Below are positions 1 to 5,571 of a stretch of 7,394 nt of DNA, one piece after another; the stretch's first letter is position 1; every line of letters begins with the position of its first letter. A model generated the notes under the pieces. The model was not told where the DNA came from and made no database searches. It was given only the letters and a program-made list of their open reading frames with translations. Where the stretch lies: assembly GCA_964635265.1 (NCBI GenBank), contig CAZWNV010000146.1, forward strand, positions 1-7,394, written 5' to 3'. Source of the DNA: M55B175 sp964635265 (GTDB lineage: Bacteria > Desulfobacterota > Desulfobacteria > Desulfobacterales > Desulfosalsimonadaceae). Both the position numbers and the translations under genes were made by a program.

Positions 1-63
1 AGCAAGGGAACCGCCTTTCACCGATACCATCAGCATAAAAGTTATTTAGAAGAAGTCAGTTAG
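1..63 (+). CDS. possible 3' end of an upstream gene (partial, doubtful)
   Basis: Frame 1 is open from the window edge to a TAG at 61-63 and would encode about 20 residues ending in HKSYLEEVS. Frame 2 is also open, to a TAG at 47-49, so the choice is uncertain. The only support is position: the frame-1 stop lies one base before the hairpin element at 65, and such elements usually sit just outside genes. No family can be recognised from so short a tail. Confidence 0.2.
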   Translation, partial: SKGTAFHRYHQHKSYLEEVS

Positions 64-64
64 G

Positions 65-201
65 GATGGCAAAGTAAAAAGTTCAAGCCCCTTTAAGATC
101 CGGGGGCGTCGCAAATCCCGAGGAATGCAGCGTACATAGAGTACGTGAAATTCCGATGGGATGCAGCGCAACGAAGATATTGGACTTTTTACGAAGCCAT
201 C
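65..201. repeat. MITE/REP-like inverted-repeat hairpin element
   Basis: The ends form a 22-base imperfect inverted repeat: 65-86 matches the reverse complement of 180-201 at 18 of 22 positions, sharing GATGGC, AAAAAGT and CAA blocks. Pairing continues inward. CGTCGC (107-112) faces GCAACG (168-173) with one mismatch, ATCCC (115-119) faces GGGAT (158-162), GGAAT (122-126) faces ATTCC (150-154), and CGTAC (131-135) faces GTACG (141-145) around a 5-base loop. The left arm carries an extra side hairpin, GCCCC (87-91) with GGGGC (103-107). The element has no plausible ORF and no visible target-site duplication. It lies just upstream of the ABC operon and could affect that operon's transcription or leader structure. 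From memory it resembles hairpin repeats common in Desulfobacterales genomes; that is not checked. Confidence 0.75.
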
Positions 202-286
202 AAATCTTGAATAATAAGCGGTGATTGGGAAATCAGCTTTGGATAAGGGATATACAGAGATTTTCGGATGGGGATGTTTTCGGTTG

Positions 287-1273
287 ATGGGCCGTTTCAA
301 AACAGCCCTGCCTGTATTCCGTGTCTTATGGCTCATGATGGTTTTGGTGGTTGGCTGGCTATCGGTGAGCTGGGCCGCGGGTTCCGTTCCTGTGCGGATG
401 GCTTATTTGCAAAATGACATCCACCATCTGTCTTTCTGGGTGGCCACGGAAAAGCGGATTTTTGCGGAAGAAGGGGTTGTCATAGATTCTGTTGGGGCTT
501 TCCGCGCCGGACCGGAAATAATGTCGGCCTTTGCAGCCGGTGATCTGGATATGGCCTATGTCGGGCAGTCGCCTGCGACTACGGGAGTTGCGAATAAAGC
601 CGCAGATGTTGTGGCAGTCGCCCAGGTAAACACGGAAGGATCCGCCATTGTCATTGAAAGGGACGCTGTCGGTTTTCGAAACCTTAAGGATTTGGAGGGC
701 AGAACTATAGCCATACCTGGTCATTCCACTGTACAAGAGGCTGTCTTGCTGAAGGGCCTGAGCAAGGAAGGATTGAGCAGGCAGGAGGTGAATCTGATCG
801 TTTTAAAGCCGCCGGATATGATCAACTCCCTTCACAACGGACAAATCGATGCTTTTATCGCATGGGAGCCCTATCCGGCCCAGGCAATCACTAGCGGTAT
901 CGGCAGGATGCTGGCTCCGTCCCAGGAAATATGGGCTGAGCATCCCTGTTGCGTTCTTGTTGTAGCCAGGACTTTTCTAGAGGAGCATCCAAAGATTGTT
1001 GCGGGGGTCATCCGGGCCCATGTCAGGGCCACCCGGTACATCCGTAAGCATCCGGAGGACGTTGTCGATATTGCCGTGAAATATACTGGCATGGGCAAAG
1101 CTGCAATTCAAAAAGCCATACAAAATGTTCATTTTACAACCGAGCTAAATATTGAAGGGGCCAGGAAATATGTAAATTTCCTTTCAGAATTGGGCTACAT
1201 CAAAAAGCAGGACCCGGAAACCTTTATCCGTAGTTTTATTTACCCGGATTTTCTGCCTTCAGAATCTCAATGA
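287..1273 (+). CDS. ABC transporter periplasmic substrate-binding protein, NitT/TauT/SsuA-like (NMT1 family)
   Basis: This is the probable solute receptor of the importer encoded by the next two genes. From ATG 287 the protein has 328 residues. Residues 1-30 form a signal peptide: basic start (MGRFK), hydrophobic core about 10-28, and a likely cleavage after SWA (residue 30). The frame extends up to a GTG at 221, but that start would put 22 polar residues before the signal peptide and has no ribosome site. ATG 287 has a purine-rich GGATGGGGA at 266-274, spaced somewhat far. Family traits are a two-lobe fold with GDLDMAYVGQSP at 85-96, LKDLEGRTIAIP at 133-144, and the hinge-region segment IDAFIAWEPYPAQA at 187-200. 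Length is normal. It has only two cysteines, adjacent in HPCC (219-222). The substrate is unknown: sulfonate, taurine, nitrate-like and pyrimidine-precursor receptors all share this fold. Confidence 0.88.
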   Translation: MGRFKTALPVFRVLWLMMVLVVGWLSVSWAAGSVPVRMAYLQNDIHHLSFWVATEKRIFAEEGVVIDSVGAFRAGPEIMSAFAAGDLDMAYVGQSPATTGVANKAADVVAVAQVNTEGSAIVIERDAVGFRNLKDLEGRTIAIPGHSTVQEAVLLKGLSKEGLSRQEVNLIVLKPPDMINSLHNGQIDAFIAWEPYPAQAITSGIGRMLAPSQEIWAEHPCCVLVVARTFLEEHPKIVAGVIRAHVRATRYIRKHPEDVVDIAVKYTGMGKAAIQKAIQNVHFTTELNIEGARKYVNFLSELGYIKKQDPETFIRSFIYPDFLPSESQ

Positions 1274-2025
1274 ATTGGTCCCGGATTATCATCCCTATCC
1301 TGCTTCTGGCCATTTGGCAGTGCTTTTCCTTTATCGGGGTCCTCCCTGCCTCGAAATTGCCATCTCCTGCAGAGATAGCGGTTGGTTTGGAATCATTGAT
1401 TACCACAGGGATGCCTCCCGGACATCCCCTGCATTGGCACATACTCTCCAGCCTGAACCGTGTACTGGCAGGGTTTTTTTCAGCCGTTGTTGTCGCTCTG
1501 CCGATGGGCTTGGTTATGGGGTGGTCCCGAACGATCCGCCAGGTTTTGGAACCCATAATTGAATTTATCCGACCCATACCACCTTTGGCGTGGATCCCCA
1601 TTGCAATTCTTTGGTTCGGAATCGGCGTTCAGTCCGCCGCCTTCATAATCTTTTTGGGCGCATTTTTTCCCATATTGCTTAATACAACCTATGGCGTGCG
1701 AAGGATTGACCCTATCCTTATTGATGCTGCCCGCACCCTGAATGCTTCTTCTTTGGATATCTTTATAAAAGTTCTCCTGCCAGGGGCGATTCCTTCTATA
1801 ATTACCGGCATCCGCATAGGGATCGGGATCAGCTGGATGACCCTTATAGCAGCAGAATTTACTGGTGTAAAATACGGATACGGTCTTGGATACATGATCA
1901 TGACGGCGAGGGATATCCAACGTCCGGACTTGATCTTTGCCGGTATGTTTGTTTTCGGGGGGATCGGTTTCAGCGTAGACGTTTTTGTTCGGTTTATTGA
2001 GAGAAAGATCATCCGGTGGCGGTGA
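1270..2025 (+). CDS. ABC transporter permease, SsuC/TauC-like
   Basis: This is the inner-membrane channel subunit of the importer, 251 residues, normal for the family. Hydrophobic segments lie near residues 6-24, 64-84, 104-118, 121-140, 175-195 and 222-242, giving the usual six-helix layout. The cytoplasmic coupling (EAA) loop is at about 151-172, with DAARTLNAS followed by KVLLPGAIPS; this is where the ATPase docks. The segment RPIPPLAWIPIAILWFGIG (101-119) is typical of SsuC/TauC/NrtB permeases. The start ATG overlaps the stop of the receptor gene (ATGA at 1270-1273), and no strong ribosome site is seen, so translation is probably coupled. It functions as a homodimer in known relatives. 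The substrate cannot be deduced from the permease. Confidence 0.92.
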   Translation: MNWSRIIIPILLLAIWQCFSFIGVLPASKLPSPAEIAVGLESLITTGMPPGHPLHWHILSSLNRVLAGFFSAVVVALPMGLVMGWSRTIRQVLEPIIEFIRPIPPLAWIPIAILWFGIGVQSAAFIIFLGAFFPILLNTTYGVRRIDPILIDAARTLNASSLDIFIKVLLPGAIPSIITGIRIGIGISWMTLIAAEFTGVKYGYGLGYMIMTARDIQRPDLIFAGMFVFGGIGFSVDVFVRFIERKIIRWR

Positions 2026-2038
2026 CGGCGTAAATACA

Positions 2039-2818
2039 ATGTGCATGAAAATAAACAACATCAGCAAAACTTATGCAGACAACGAGTCCCTCGGAACGCG
2101 CATTGCCATACTGGAAAACATCAATTTGAGGGTGGATTCAGGGCGTTTTGTCTCTATCGTGGGTCCCAGCGGCTGCGGCAAAACAACCCTGCTCAAAATT
2201 ATTGCAGGCTTGATAAGTCCATGCCAGGGGGCAGTGCAATTGCAGGGACAGAACATCAGGCTTGGAGATGAACGCGTCGGTATGGTTTTTCAGGAATTCG
2301 CCCTATTTCCGTGGCGAAGCCTGATCCGCAACATTGAGTTCGGGTTGGAAATCAAGCGCCTGCCGCGCAGCCAGCGACGCAAGAGGGCGTTGGAATACAC
2401 TGCCAATTTCGGTTTGGGCGGGTTCGAACACCGACTGCCGCAGGAGCTTTCCGGAGGAATGAAACAAAGGGTGGCCATTGCCCGGACATTGATCAATCAG
2501 CCCAATGTTGTGCTCATGGATGAACCTTTTGCCTCTCTGGATAGTCAAACGAGAAATGAAATGCAGGATTTTCTTCTTTCTATCTGGTATGACCGGGGAG
2601 AAACGATTCTTTTTGTCACCCACAACGTAGACGAAGCTGTGTACCTGAGTCAACAAATTATCGTTCTCTCTTCCAGGCCGGGGCGTGTAGTAGAAATCCA
2701 TGATGTCAATTATCCTTATCCCAGGGACAGAACAAGCCCGGAAATTAACCGCATTCGCAAGAAAATTCTACAACAGATAAGCTCCCAGCCTGAATACGCG
2801 AAATTTCAAAAACCTTAA
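2039..2818 (+). CDS. ABC transporter ATP-binding protein, SsuB/TauB-like
   Basis: This is the cytoplasmic ATPase that powers the importer, 259 residues from ATG 2039. All catalytic motifs are intact: Walker A GPSGCGKTT (42-50), Q-loop glutamine 85 in MVFQEFALFPW, signature LSGGM (137-141), Walker B VVLMDE (157-162) with catalytic Glu162, D-loop SLD (166-168) and H-loop His195 in FVTHNVDEA. FQEFALFPW and the C-terminal PGRV segment are typical of the NitT/TauT subgroup. The frame also allows a TTG at 1985 inside the permease gene, but the added residues (RSSGGGDG region) look unlike the family. ATG 2039 follows the permease stop by 13 bases, and a second ATG at 2045 is also possible. It is the last gene of the operon and converges with the flavoprotein gene, 40 bases away. 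Confidence 0.93.
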   Translation: MCMKINNISKTYADNESLGTRIAILENINLRVDSGRFVSIVGPSGCGKTTLLKIIAGLISPCQGAVQLQGQNIRLGDERVGMVFQEFALFPWRSLIRNIEFGLEIKRLPRSQRRKRALEYTANFGLGGFEHRLPQELSGGMKQRVAIARTLINQPNVVLMDEPFASLDSQTRNEMQDFLLSIWYDRGETILFVTHNVDEAVYLSQQIIVLSSRPGRVVEIHDVNYPYPRDRTSPEINRIRKKILQQISSQPEYAKFQKP

Positions 2819-2858
2819 GCATGAGAGTCTTTTTGAGACGGCAAGCGAGGTCGCGCCT

Positions 2859-3467
2859 CTATTCCCCTTTCATTTTTAATGCGACTTCTGTCACCCGTTT
2901 GCCCAGATTGTACAATGTCTCCCTGCCGAACGCATCCTGCTCGTATCCATCCGGATGCCCGCTCCACAATGTTCCGCCAAAATGAAAGGTCGAATGTCCA
3001 TCTCCTACTATAATCATATCCTGGATGAGCATGGCAGCATGCACTGCGTGAATGGTTGTCTCCTGACCACCATGCCGGAATCCTCCTACCGCGATAACTC
3101 CACCTACTACATTTCGCAGCAGAGCGCCATTGCGACGCAAAACAACGCATCGATCAAGGAAGGATTTGGCTTGACTGCTCATTGTCCCAAAATAGACAGG
3201 GGTGGCGAGGATCAGACCTGCCAAAGAGGGGTCCGTTAGTTTGGGGATTAAGGATTGAAAATCATCTTCCTGGCTGCAGCTCAATTCACTTTTGCAGTGA
3301 TCGCAGGAAATACAGCCGGAAATTGTTAATCGGGCCAAATCAATCAGTTCCACTTCAACATGGGGGAATTCCGTTTGTATTCCCTGAAAGCAGGTTTCGA
3401 CGGCAAATTTGGTAGTGGATTGTTTTTTTTTCGGACTACAGGACACACCAATGATTTTCATGGCCAT
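2859..3467 (-). CDS. iron-sulfur flavoprotein (Isf-like), NADPH-dependent FMN reductase/flavodoxin fold
   Basis: The product is a 202-residue cytoplasmic FMN protein expected to carry one [4Fe-4S] cluster and shuttle electrons. The N-terminus KIIGVSCSPKKKQSTT (4-19) is the FMN phosphate-binding loop. GCISCDHCKSELSC contains Cys52, 55, 58 and 64, spaced C-x2-C-x2-C-x5-C, the compact motif known from methanogen Isf. ATPVYFGTMSSQAKSFLDR (88-106) and GGFRHGGQET (128-137) are typical of this family near the flavin. ATG 3467 is preferred over the ATG two codons later because AAAGGA lies seven bases before it (3475-3480). The gene follows the GntR regulator by 47 bases on the same strand, so the two are probably cotranscribed. 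In characterised Isf the electron partners are ferredoxin and oxygen species; the partner here is unknown. Confidence 0.88.
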   Translation of the reverse strand: MAMKIIGVSCSPKKKQSTTKFAVETCFQGIQTEFPHVEVELIDLARLTISGCISCDHCKSELSCSQEDDFQSLIPKLTDPSLAGLILATPVYFGTMSSQAKSFLDRCVVLRRNGALLRNVVGGVIAVGGFRHGGQETTIHAVHAAMLIQDMIIVGDGHSTFHFGGTLWSGHPDGYEQDAFGRETLYNLGKRVTEVALKMKGE

Positions 3468-3474
3468 AATTTTT

Positions 3475-3480
3475 TCCTTT
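3475..3480 (-). promoter_or_regulatory. ribosome binding site of the flavoprotein gene
   Basis: On the minus strand AAAGGA lies seven bases upstream of ATG 3467. This spacing fits the first ATG and not the one at 3461, which decides the start. Confidence 0.6.
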
Positions 3481-3514
3481 TGCAGGAGTGGGCTGAGAAA
3501 ACGGGGGAATTGCG

Positions 3515-4297
3515 CTAAACCTGTTTGTTCCCTGTTGGTTCTGCTGCAAGTGTATTAGCAAGGAATGACTTTTTTCGTCTGGAAGCATATTTTTGCTCGC
3601 ATTCCCGTAACCCTTCTTCCACCTCGTTAATATGTTTGAGCATAAAATAGCTGGCTTTATCCGGGTCTCGGTCTTCCAGTGCGGCAACAATTTCTCTGTG
3701 TCCGCGAAGTACTGTTTCCAAAAAATCTCTGTCCGTCATAATTATTCTTTTCAATCGAACCAGAGCCGACTGGACACTTTCAATAATCGTGGAGGCAATC
3801 GGATTCCCCCCGATTTCAGCAATTCTTCTGTGAAATTCCACATCAAGATGGCTGTTGAATTTTTCGCCTTCAGGCTCCTGCTCCATTTCTGCGATATTTT
3901 CTTTCAGTTCTTCAATTTCTTTGTCCGTTATTTTACCAGCGGCAAGTTTAATAATCTGCGGTTCATTGAAAATTCGAAACTGAGTATATTCTTCAAGCGA
4001 AGGATTTAAAAAAAACAAGTAGTTTTCCAGCCCCTTCTTTACCACTTCGATATCCACCTTTTTCACAAAAGCGCCGCCGTTCATGCCCTGCTTAATCTCT
4101 AACAACCCGTACGCCTCTAACGTCCTGTAGGCTTCCCGCAATGAAGATTTACTGACTCCGAAATGTCTGATGAGATCATCTTCTGAGGGCAAACGATCCC
4201 CCACTTTAAGCTCTCCGTTCAGAATCGCCTTCTGTATTTGATCAGCTATATTCTTGGATACTCTGCTGACCTTGACGTTTTGAAAACTGACATCCAT
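3515..4297 (-). CDS. GntR-family transcriptional regulator, FadR/FCD subgroup
   Basis: This is a 260-residue DNA-binding repressor or activator that should bind operators as a dimer and respond to a small carboxylate-like effector. The N-terminal winged helix spans about 8-80; GDRLPSEDDLIRHFGVSKSS (33-52) followed by LREAYRTLEAYGLL is the GntR signature, and GGAFV is the wing. Residues about 100-235 form an all-helical FCD ligand domain. Asp152, His156, His200 and His222 match the conserved D-x3-H...H...H set that binds a metal ion in this subgroup. The C-terminal ~20 residues are basic then low complexity. The start ATG 4297 has AAGAG nine bases upstream. The gene has a long structured leader and sits divergent from the phosphatase and upstream of the flavoprotein gene, so local control is likely. 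The effector is unknown. Confidence 0.92.
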   Translation of the reverse strand: MDVSFQNVKVSRVSKNIADQIQKAILNGELKVGDRLPSEDDLIRHFGVSKSSLREAYRTLEAYGLLEIKQGMNGGAFVKKVDIEVVKKGLENYLFFLNPSLEEYTQFRIFNEPQIIKLAAGKITDKEIEELKENIAEMEQEPEGEKFNSHLDVEFHRRIAEIGGNPIASTIIESVQSALVRLKRIIMTDRDFLETVLRGHREIVAALEDRDPDKASYFMLKHINEVEEGLRECEQKYASRRKKSFLANTLAAEPTGNKQV

Positions 4298-4319
4298 AAA
4301 GTAACACTCTTGATTTTTT

Positions 4320-4357
4320 TCTTTTGGGCGAGCAATCGCCCACCCATCCCCAAAAGA
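4320..4357 (-). promoter_or_regulatory. structured 5' leader of the GntR gene: two overlapping hairpins
   Basis: GGGCGA (4326-4331) and TCGCCC (4336-4341) form a perfect 6-bp stem with a 4-base loop. TCTTTTGGG (4320-4328) is also perfectly complementary to CCCAAAAGA (4349-4357). The two stems share bases 4326-4328, so they either exclude each other or combine as a nested stem with a 10-base bulge. In the minus-strand mRNA the structure ends about 22 bases before the GntR start codon and overlaps no U tract, so it is not a classical terminator. A role in translation control or mRNA stability is inference. Confidence 0.4.
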
Positions 4358-4458
4358 GGAAGGCTTTTTGTATGCTACTGATGGCGCTGGAAACAGTCCA
4401 TAGCAAAGCTTGAAATAACTCCACTTTTATGAAGAAGTTACACAAAATCCTGCTGTTG

Positions 4459-4494
4459 TGGAAATGACAAAAAGTTTTCCAACTACTAGTAATA
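4459..4494. promoter_or_regulatory. palindrome cluster, possible operator
   Basis: TGGAAA (4459-4464) and TTTCCA (4476-4481) form an inverted repeat with an 11-base spacer. Directly after it lies the perfect 8-base palindrome TACTAGTA (4484-4491). The sites are about 160-200 bases upstream of the GntR start. Dimeric GntR proteins bind short palindromes, but these do not clearly match the FadR-type TGT-n-ACA pattern. Confidence 0.2.
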
Positions 4495-4567
4495 AAGCCC
4501 CGTGAATTTCCCCTTAATTTATACGAAAAATTTCCTGTGCGATATTTTTTTTTTTACATTGTTGCAG

Positions 4568-4580
4568 GTTGTCTGTCAAC
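4568..4580. promoter_or_regulatory. imperfect palindrome GTTGTCTGTCAAC, possible GntR operator
   Basis: Half-sites GTTGTC and GTCAAC are related by dyad symmetry around a central T with one mismatch per arm. It lies 48 bases upstream of a candidate rightward promoter, in the divergent region next to a GntR/FadR gene. Size and symmetry suit a winged-helix dimer, but only one clear copy is seen, so this is a candidate only. Confidence 0.25.
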
Positions 4581-4627
4581 TGCTACTTTGCAGGAGTCCT
4601 TTTCAGCAGTACTGTTAAGGCCATCCG

Positions 4628-4655
4628 TTGACTGAACTGCATATTTTATTATATG
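4628..4655 (+). promoter_or_regulatory. candidate sigma-70-type promoter toward the phosphatase gene
   Basis: TTGACT (4628-4633) matches the -35 consensus at five of six bases. TATATG (4650-4655) matches the -10 at four of six, and the spacing is 16 bases. Transcription would begin near 4662 and give a leader of about 115 bases before ATG 4778. The region is AT-rich, so chance matches are likely. Confidence 0.3.
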
Positions 4656-4777
4656 ATTGTTTTTTTTCTGCAATATCGGCCAGGTGTGCAATGGTTTTTG
4701 GGAATTATATTAAATTGTTCAGGCTTTTTCGCTGCATAAAGCCAATTTCCTGTTTATCCCTTATATAGTTTTCCTGC

Positions 4778-5440
4778 ATGGATAATCATACGGAAACAAT
4801 CGTTTACGCAATAAGGCACGGTGAGACCGAATGGAATATTGAAGGAAAACAACAAGGCCATCTGGATAGCCCCCTTACTGAGAACGGTATTAAGCAGGCA
4901 CACGCTATAGCTGATGCCTTGGCCCGCTTCGGAATCGCACAAATATACAGCAGCGATCTTGGCCGTGCGGTTCAAACAGCAGAAATCATAAGTTCTAAAC
5001 TTAATATAGCCGCGAGTTTCGATCAGCGCCTTCGCGAGAGAAACCTCGGTTCACTTCAGGGGATGACGAAAAACGAGTATCAAAATAAATTCCCAAAAGA
5101 TTTTTCTGCGTTTCTAACCGAAGATCCTGATTATGTAATTCCTGGTGGGGAAAGTGCACGCTGTCAATACAGACGCTGTACCGATGGATGTACAGAGCTT
5201 GCTATGCGGCATCCGGGCGGGAAAATTCTTATTGTTACCCATGGGGGGGTTCTTACTAGCCTTTTTTATTACACTCTGGGTATTCCTTTAGAAAAACCCC
5301 GATGTTTCTCCTTATTTAATGCTGCAATCAATAGTTTTTCAGTAATTAATCATAGGTGGCATTTAAACACCTGGGGCGATATATCCCATTTGATCGCAAT
5401 GAACGTGCTTGGTGGCGAGCAGCAGTTTTCTGACTTATAA
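4778..5440 (+). CDS. histidine phosphatase family protein (phosphoglycerate mutase-like)
   Basis: This is a 220-residue cytoplasmic phosphohydrolase of the branch-1 histidine phosphatase fold. RHGE (13-16) contains the histidine that is phosphorylated, His14. SSDLGRAVQTAEII (58-71) supplies Arg63. Glu87 in LRERNLG is the likely proton donor, PGGES (122-126) is the conserved loop, and VTHGG (153-157) supplies the second catalytic histidine, His155. All catalytic residues are present. The ending NSFSVINHRWHLNTWGDISHL resembles GpmB-type and alpha-ribazole phosphatase-type members, so the substrate could be a sugar phosphate or the cobalamin intermediate alpha-ribazole phosphate; the sequence does not decide. 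The start lacks a good ribosome site. Three cysteines (129, 134, 138) cluster after the PGGES loop, which is unusual, though helix spacing there matches the family and no frameshift is needed. It is monocistronic and converges with thiC. Confidence 0.85.
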   Translation: MDNHTETIVYAIRHGETEWNIEGKQQGHLDSPLTENGIKQAHAIADALARFGIAQIYSSDLGRAVQTAEIISSKLNIAASFDQRLRERNLGSLQGMTKNEYQNKFPKDFSAFLTEDPDYVIPGGESARCQYRRCTDGCTELAMRHPGGKILIVTHGGVLTSLFYYTLGIPLEKPRCFSLFNAAINSFSVINHRWHLNTWGDISHLIAMNVLGGEQQFSDL

Positions 5441-5517
5441 CAAGCCAGAACCGTCTCTCCGCAGCGGCTTAACACAGTGGCCGCCAGGTTTCTTACCTGC
5501 TGGTCGTCTTCAGCTTC

Positions 5518-5544
5518 CCGGGAGAAAATTGCGATTTCTCCCGG
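5518..5544. terminator. terminator-like hairpin between convergent genes
   Basis: CCGGGAGAAA (5518-5527) and TTTCTCCCGG (5535-5544) form a perfect 10-bp stem with a 7-base loop. It lies 77 bases after the phosphatase stop and 27 bases after the thiC stop, the expected place for a shared bidirectional terminator. Neither strand has a clear T tract after the stem, so it may only block 3' exonucleases or act weakly. Two smaller 5-bp hairpins lie nearby at 5464-5484 and 5485-5499. Confidence 0.5.
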
Positions 5545-5571
5545 CCATTGCTGCTGCAGTTCGGTCCCGGC

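Larger units (their letters stand above)
4298..4777. other. 480-base AT-rich divergent intergenic region
   Basis: This region lies between the start codons of the GntR gene (minus) and the phosphatase gene (plus). No convincing coding frame is seen in it. It contains a structured leader hairpin near the GntR start, several short palindromes suitable as operators, an 11-base T run (4545-4555), an 8-base T run (about 4661-4668), and one plausible rightward promoter. Its size and content suggest promoter and operator functions for both genes. Confidence 0.6.

Noticed and set aside
221..286. Upstream GTG start for the substrate-binding protein
   Set aside because: It adds 22 polar residues before a clear signal peptide and has no ribosome site; ATG 287 is more likely.
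287..2818. ABC importer as a thiamin-precursor (ThiXYZ-type) transporter tied to thiC/thi4
   Set aside because: The receptor fold would allow it, but the thiamin genes are 2.7 kb away on another transcript, three unrelated genes intervene, and no TPP riboswitch precedes the transporter.
2819..2858. Terminator between the ATPase and flavoprotein genes
   Set aside because: Only a 4-bp GAGG/CCTC stem with a 5-base loop is present and there is no adjacent T tract on either strand, so it is too weak to call.
4242..4445. Small leftward ORF overlapping the GntR start
   Set aside because: It has no ribosome site or family resemblance and covers the structured leader and the start of the real gene in another frame.
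5145..5215. Compensated frameshift in the phosphatase around the cysteine-rich segment
   Set aside because: The spacing from PGGES to the conserved helix arginine and then to HPG fits the family without any insertion or deletion.
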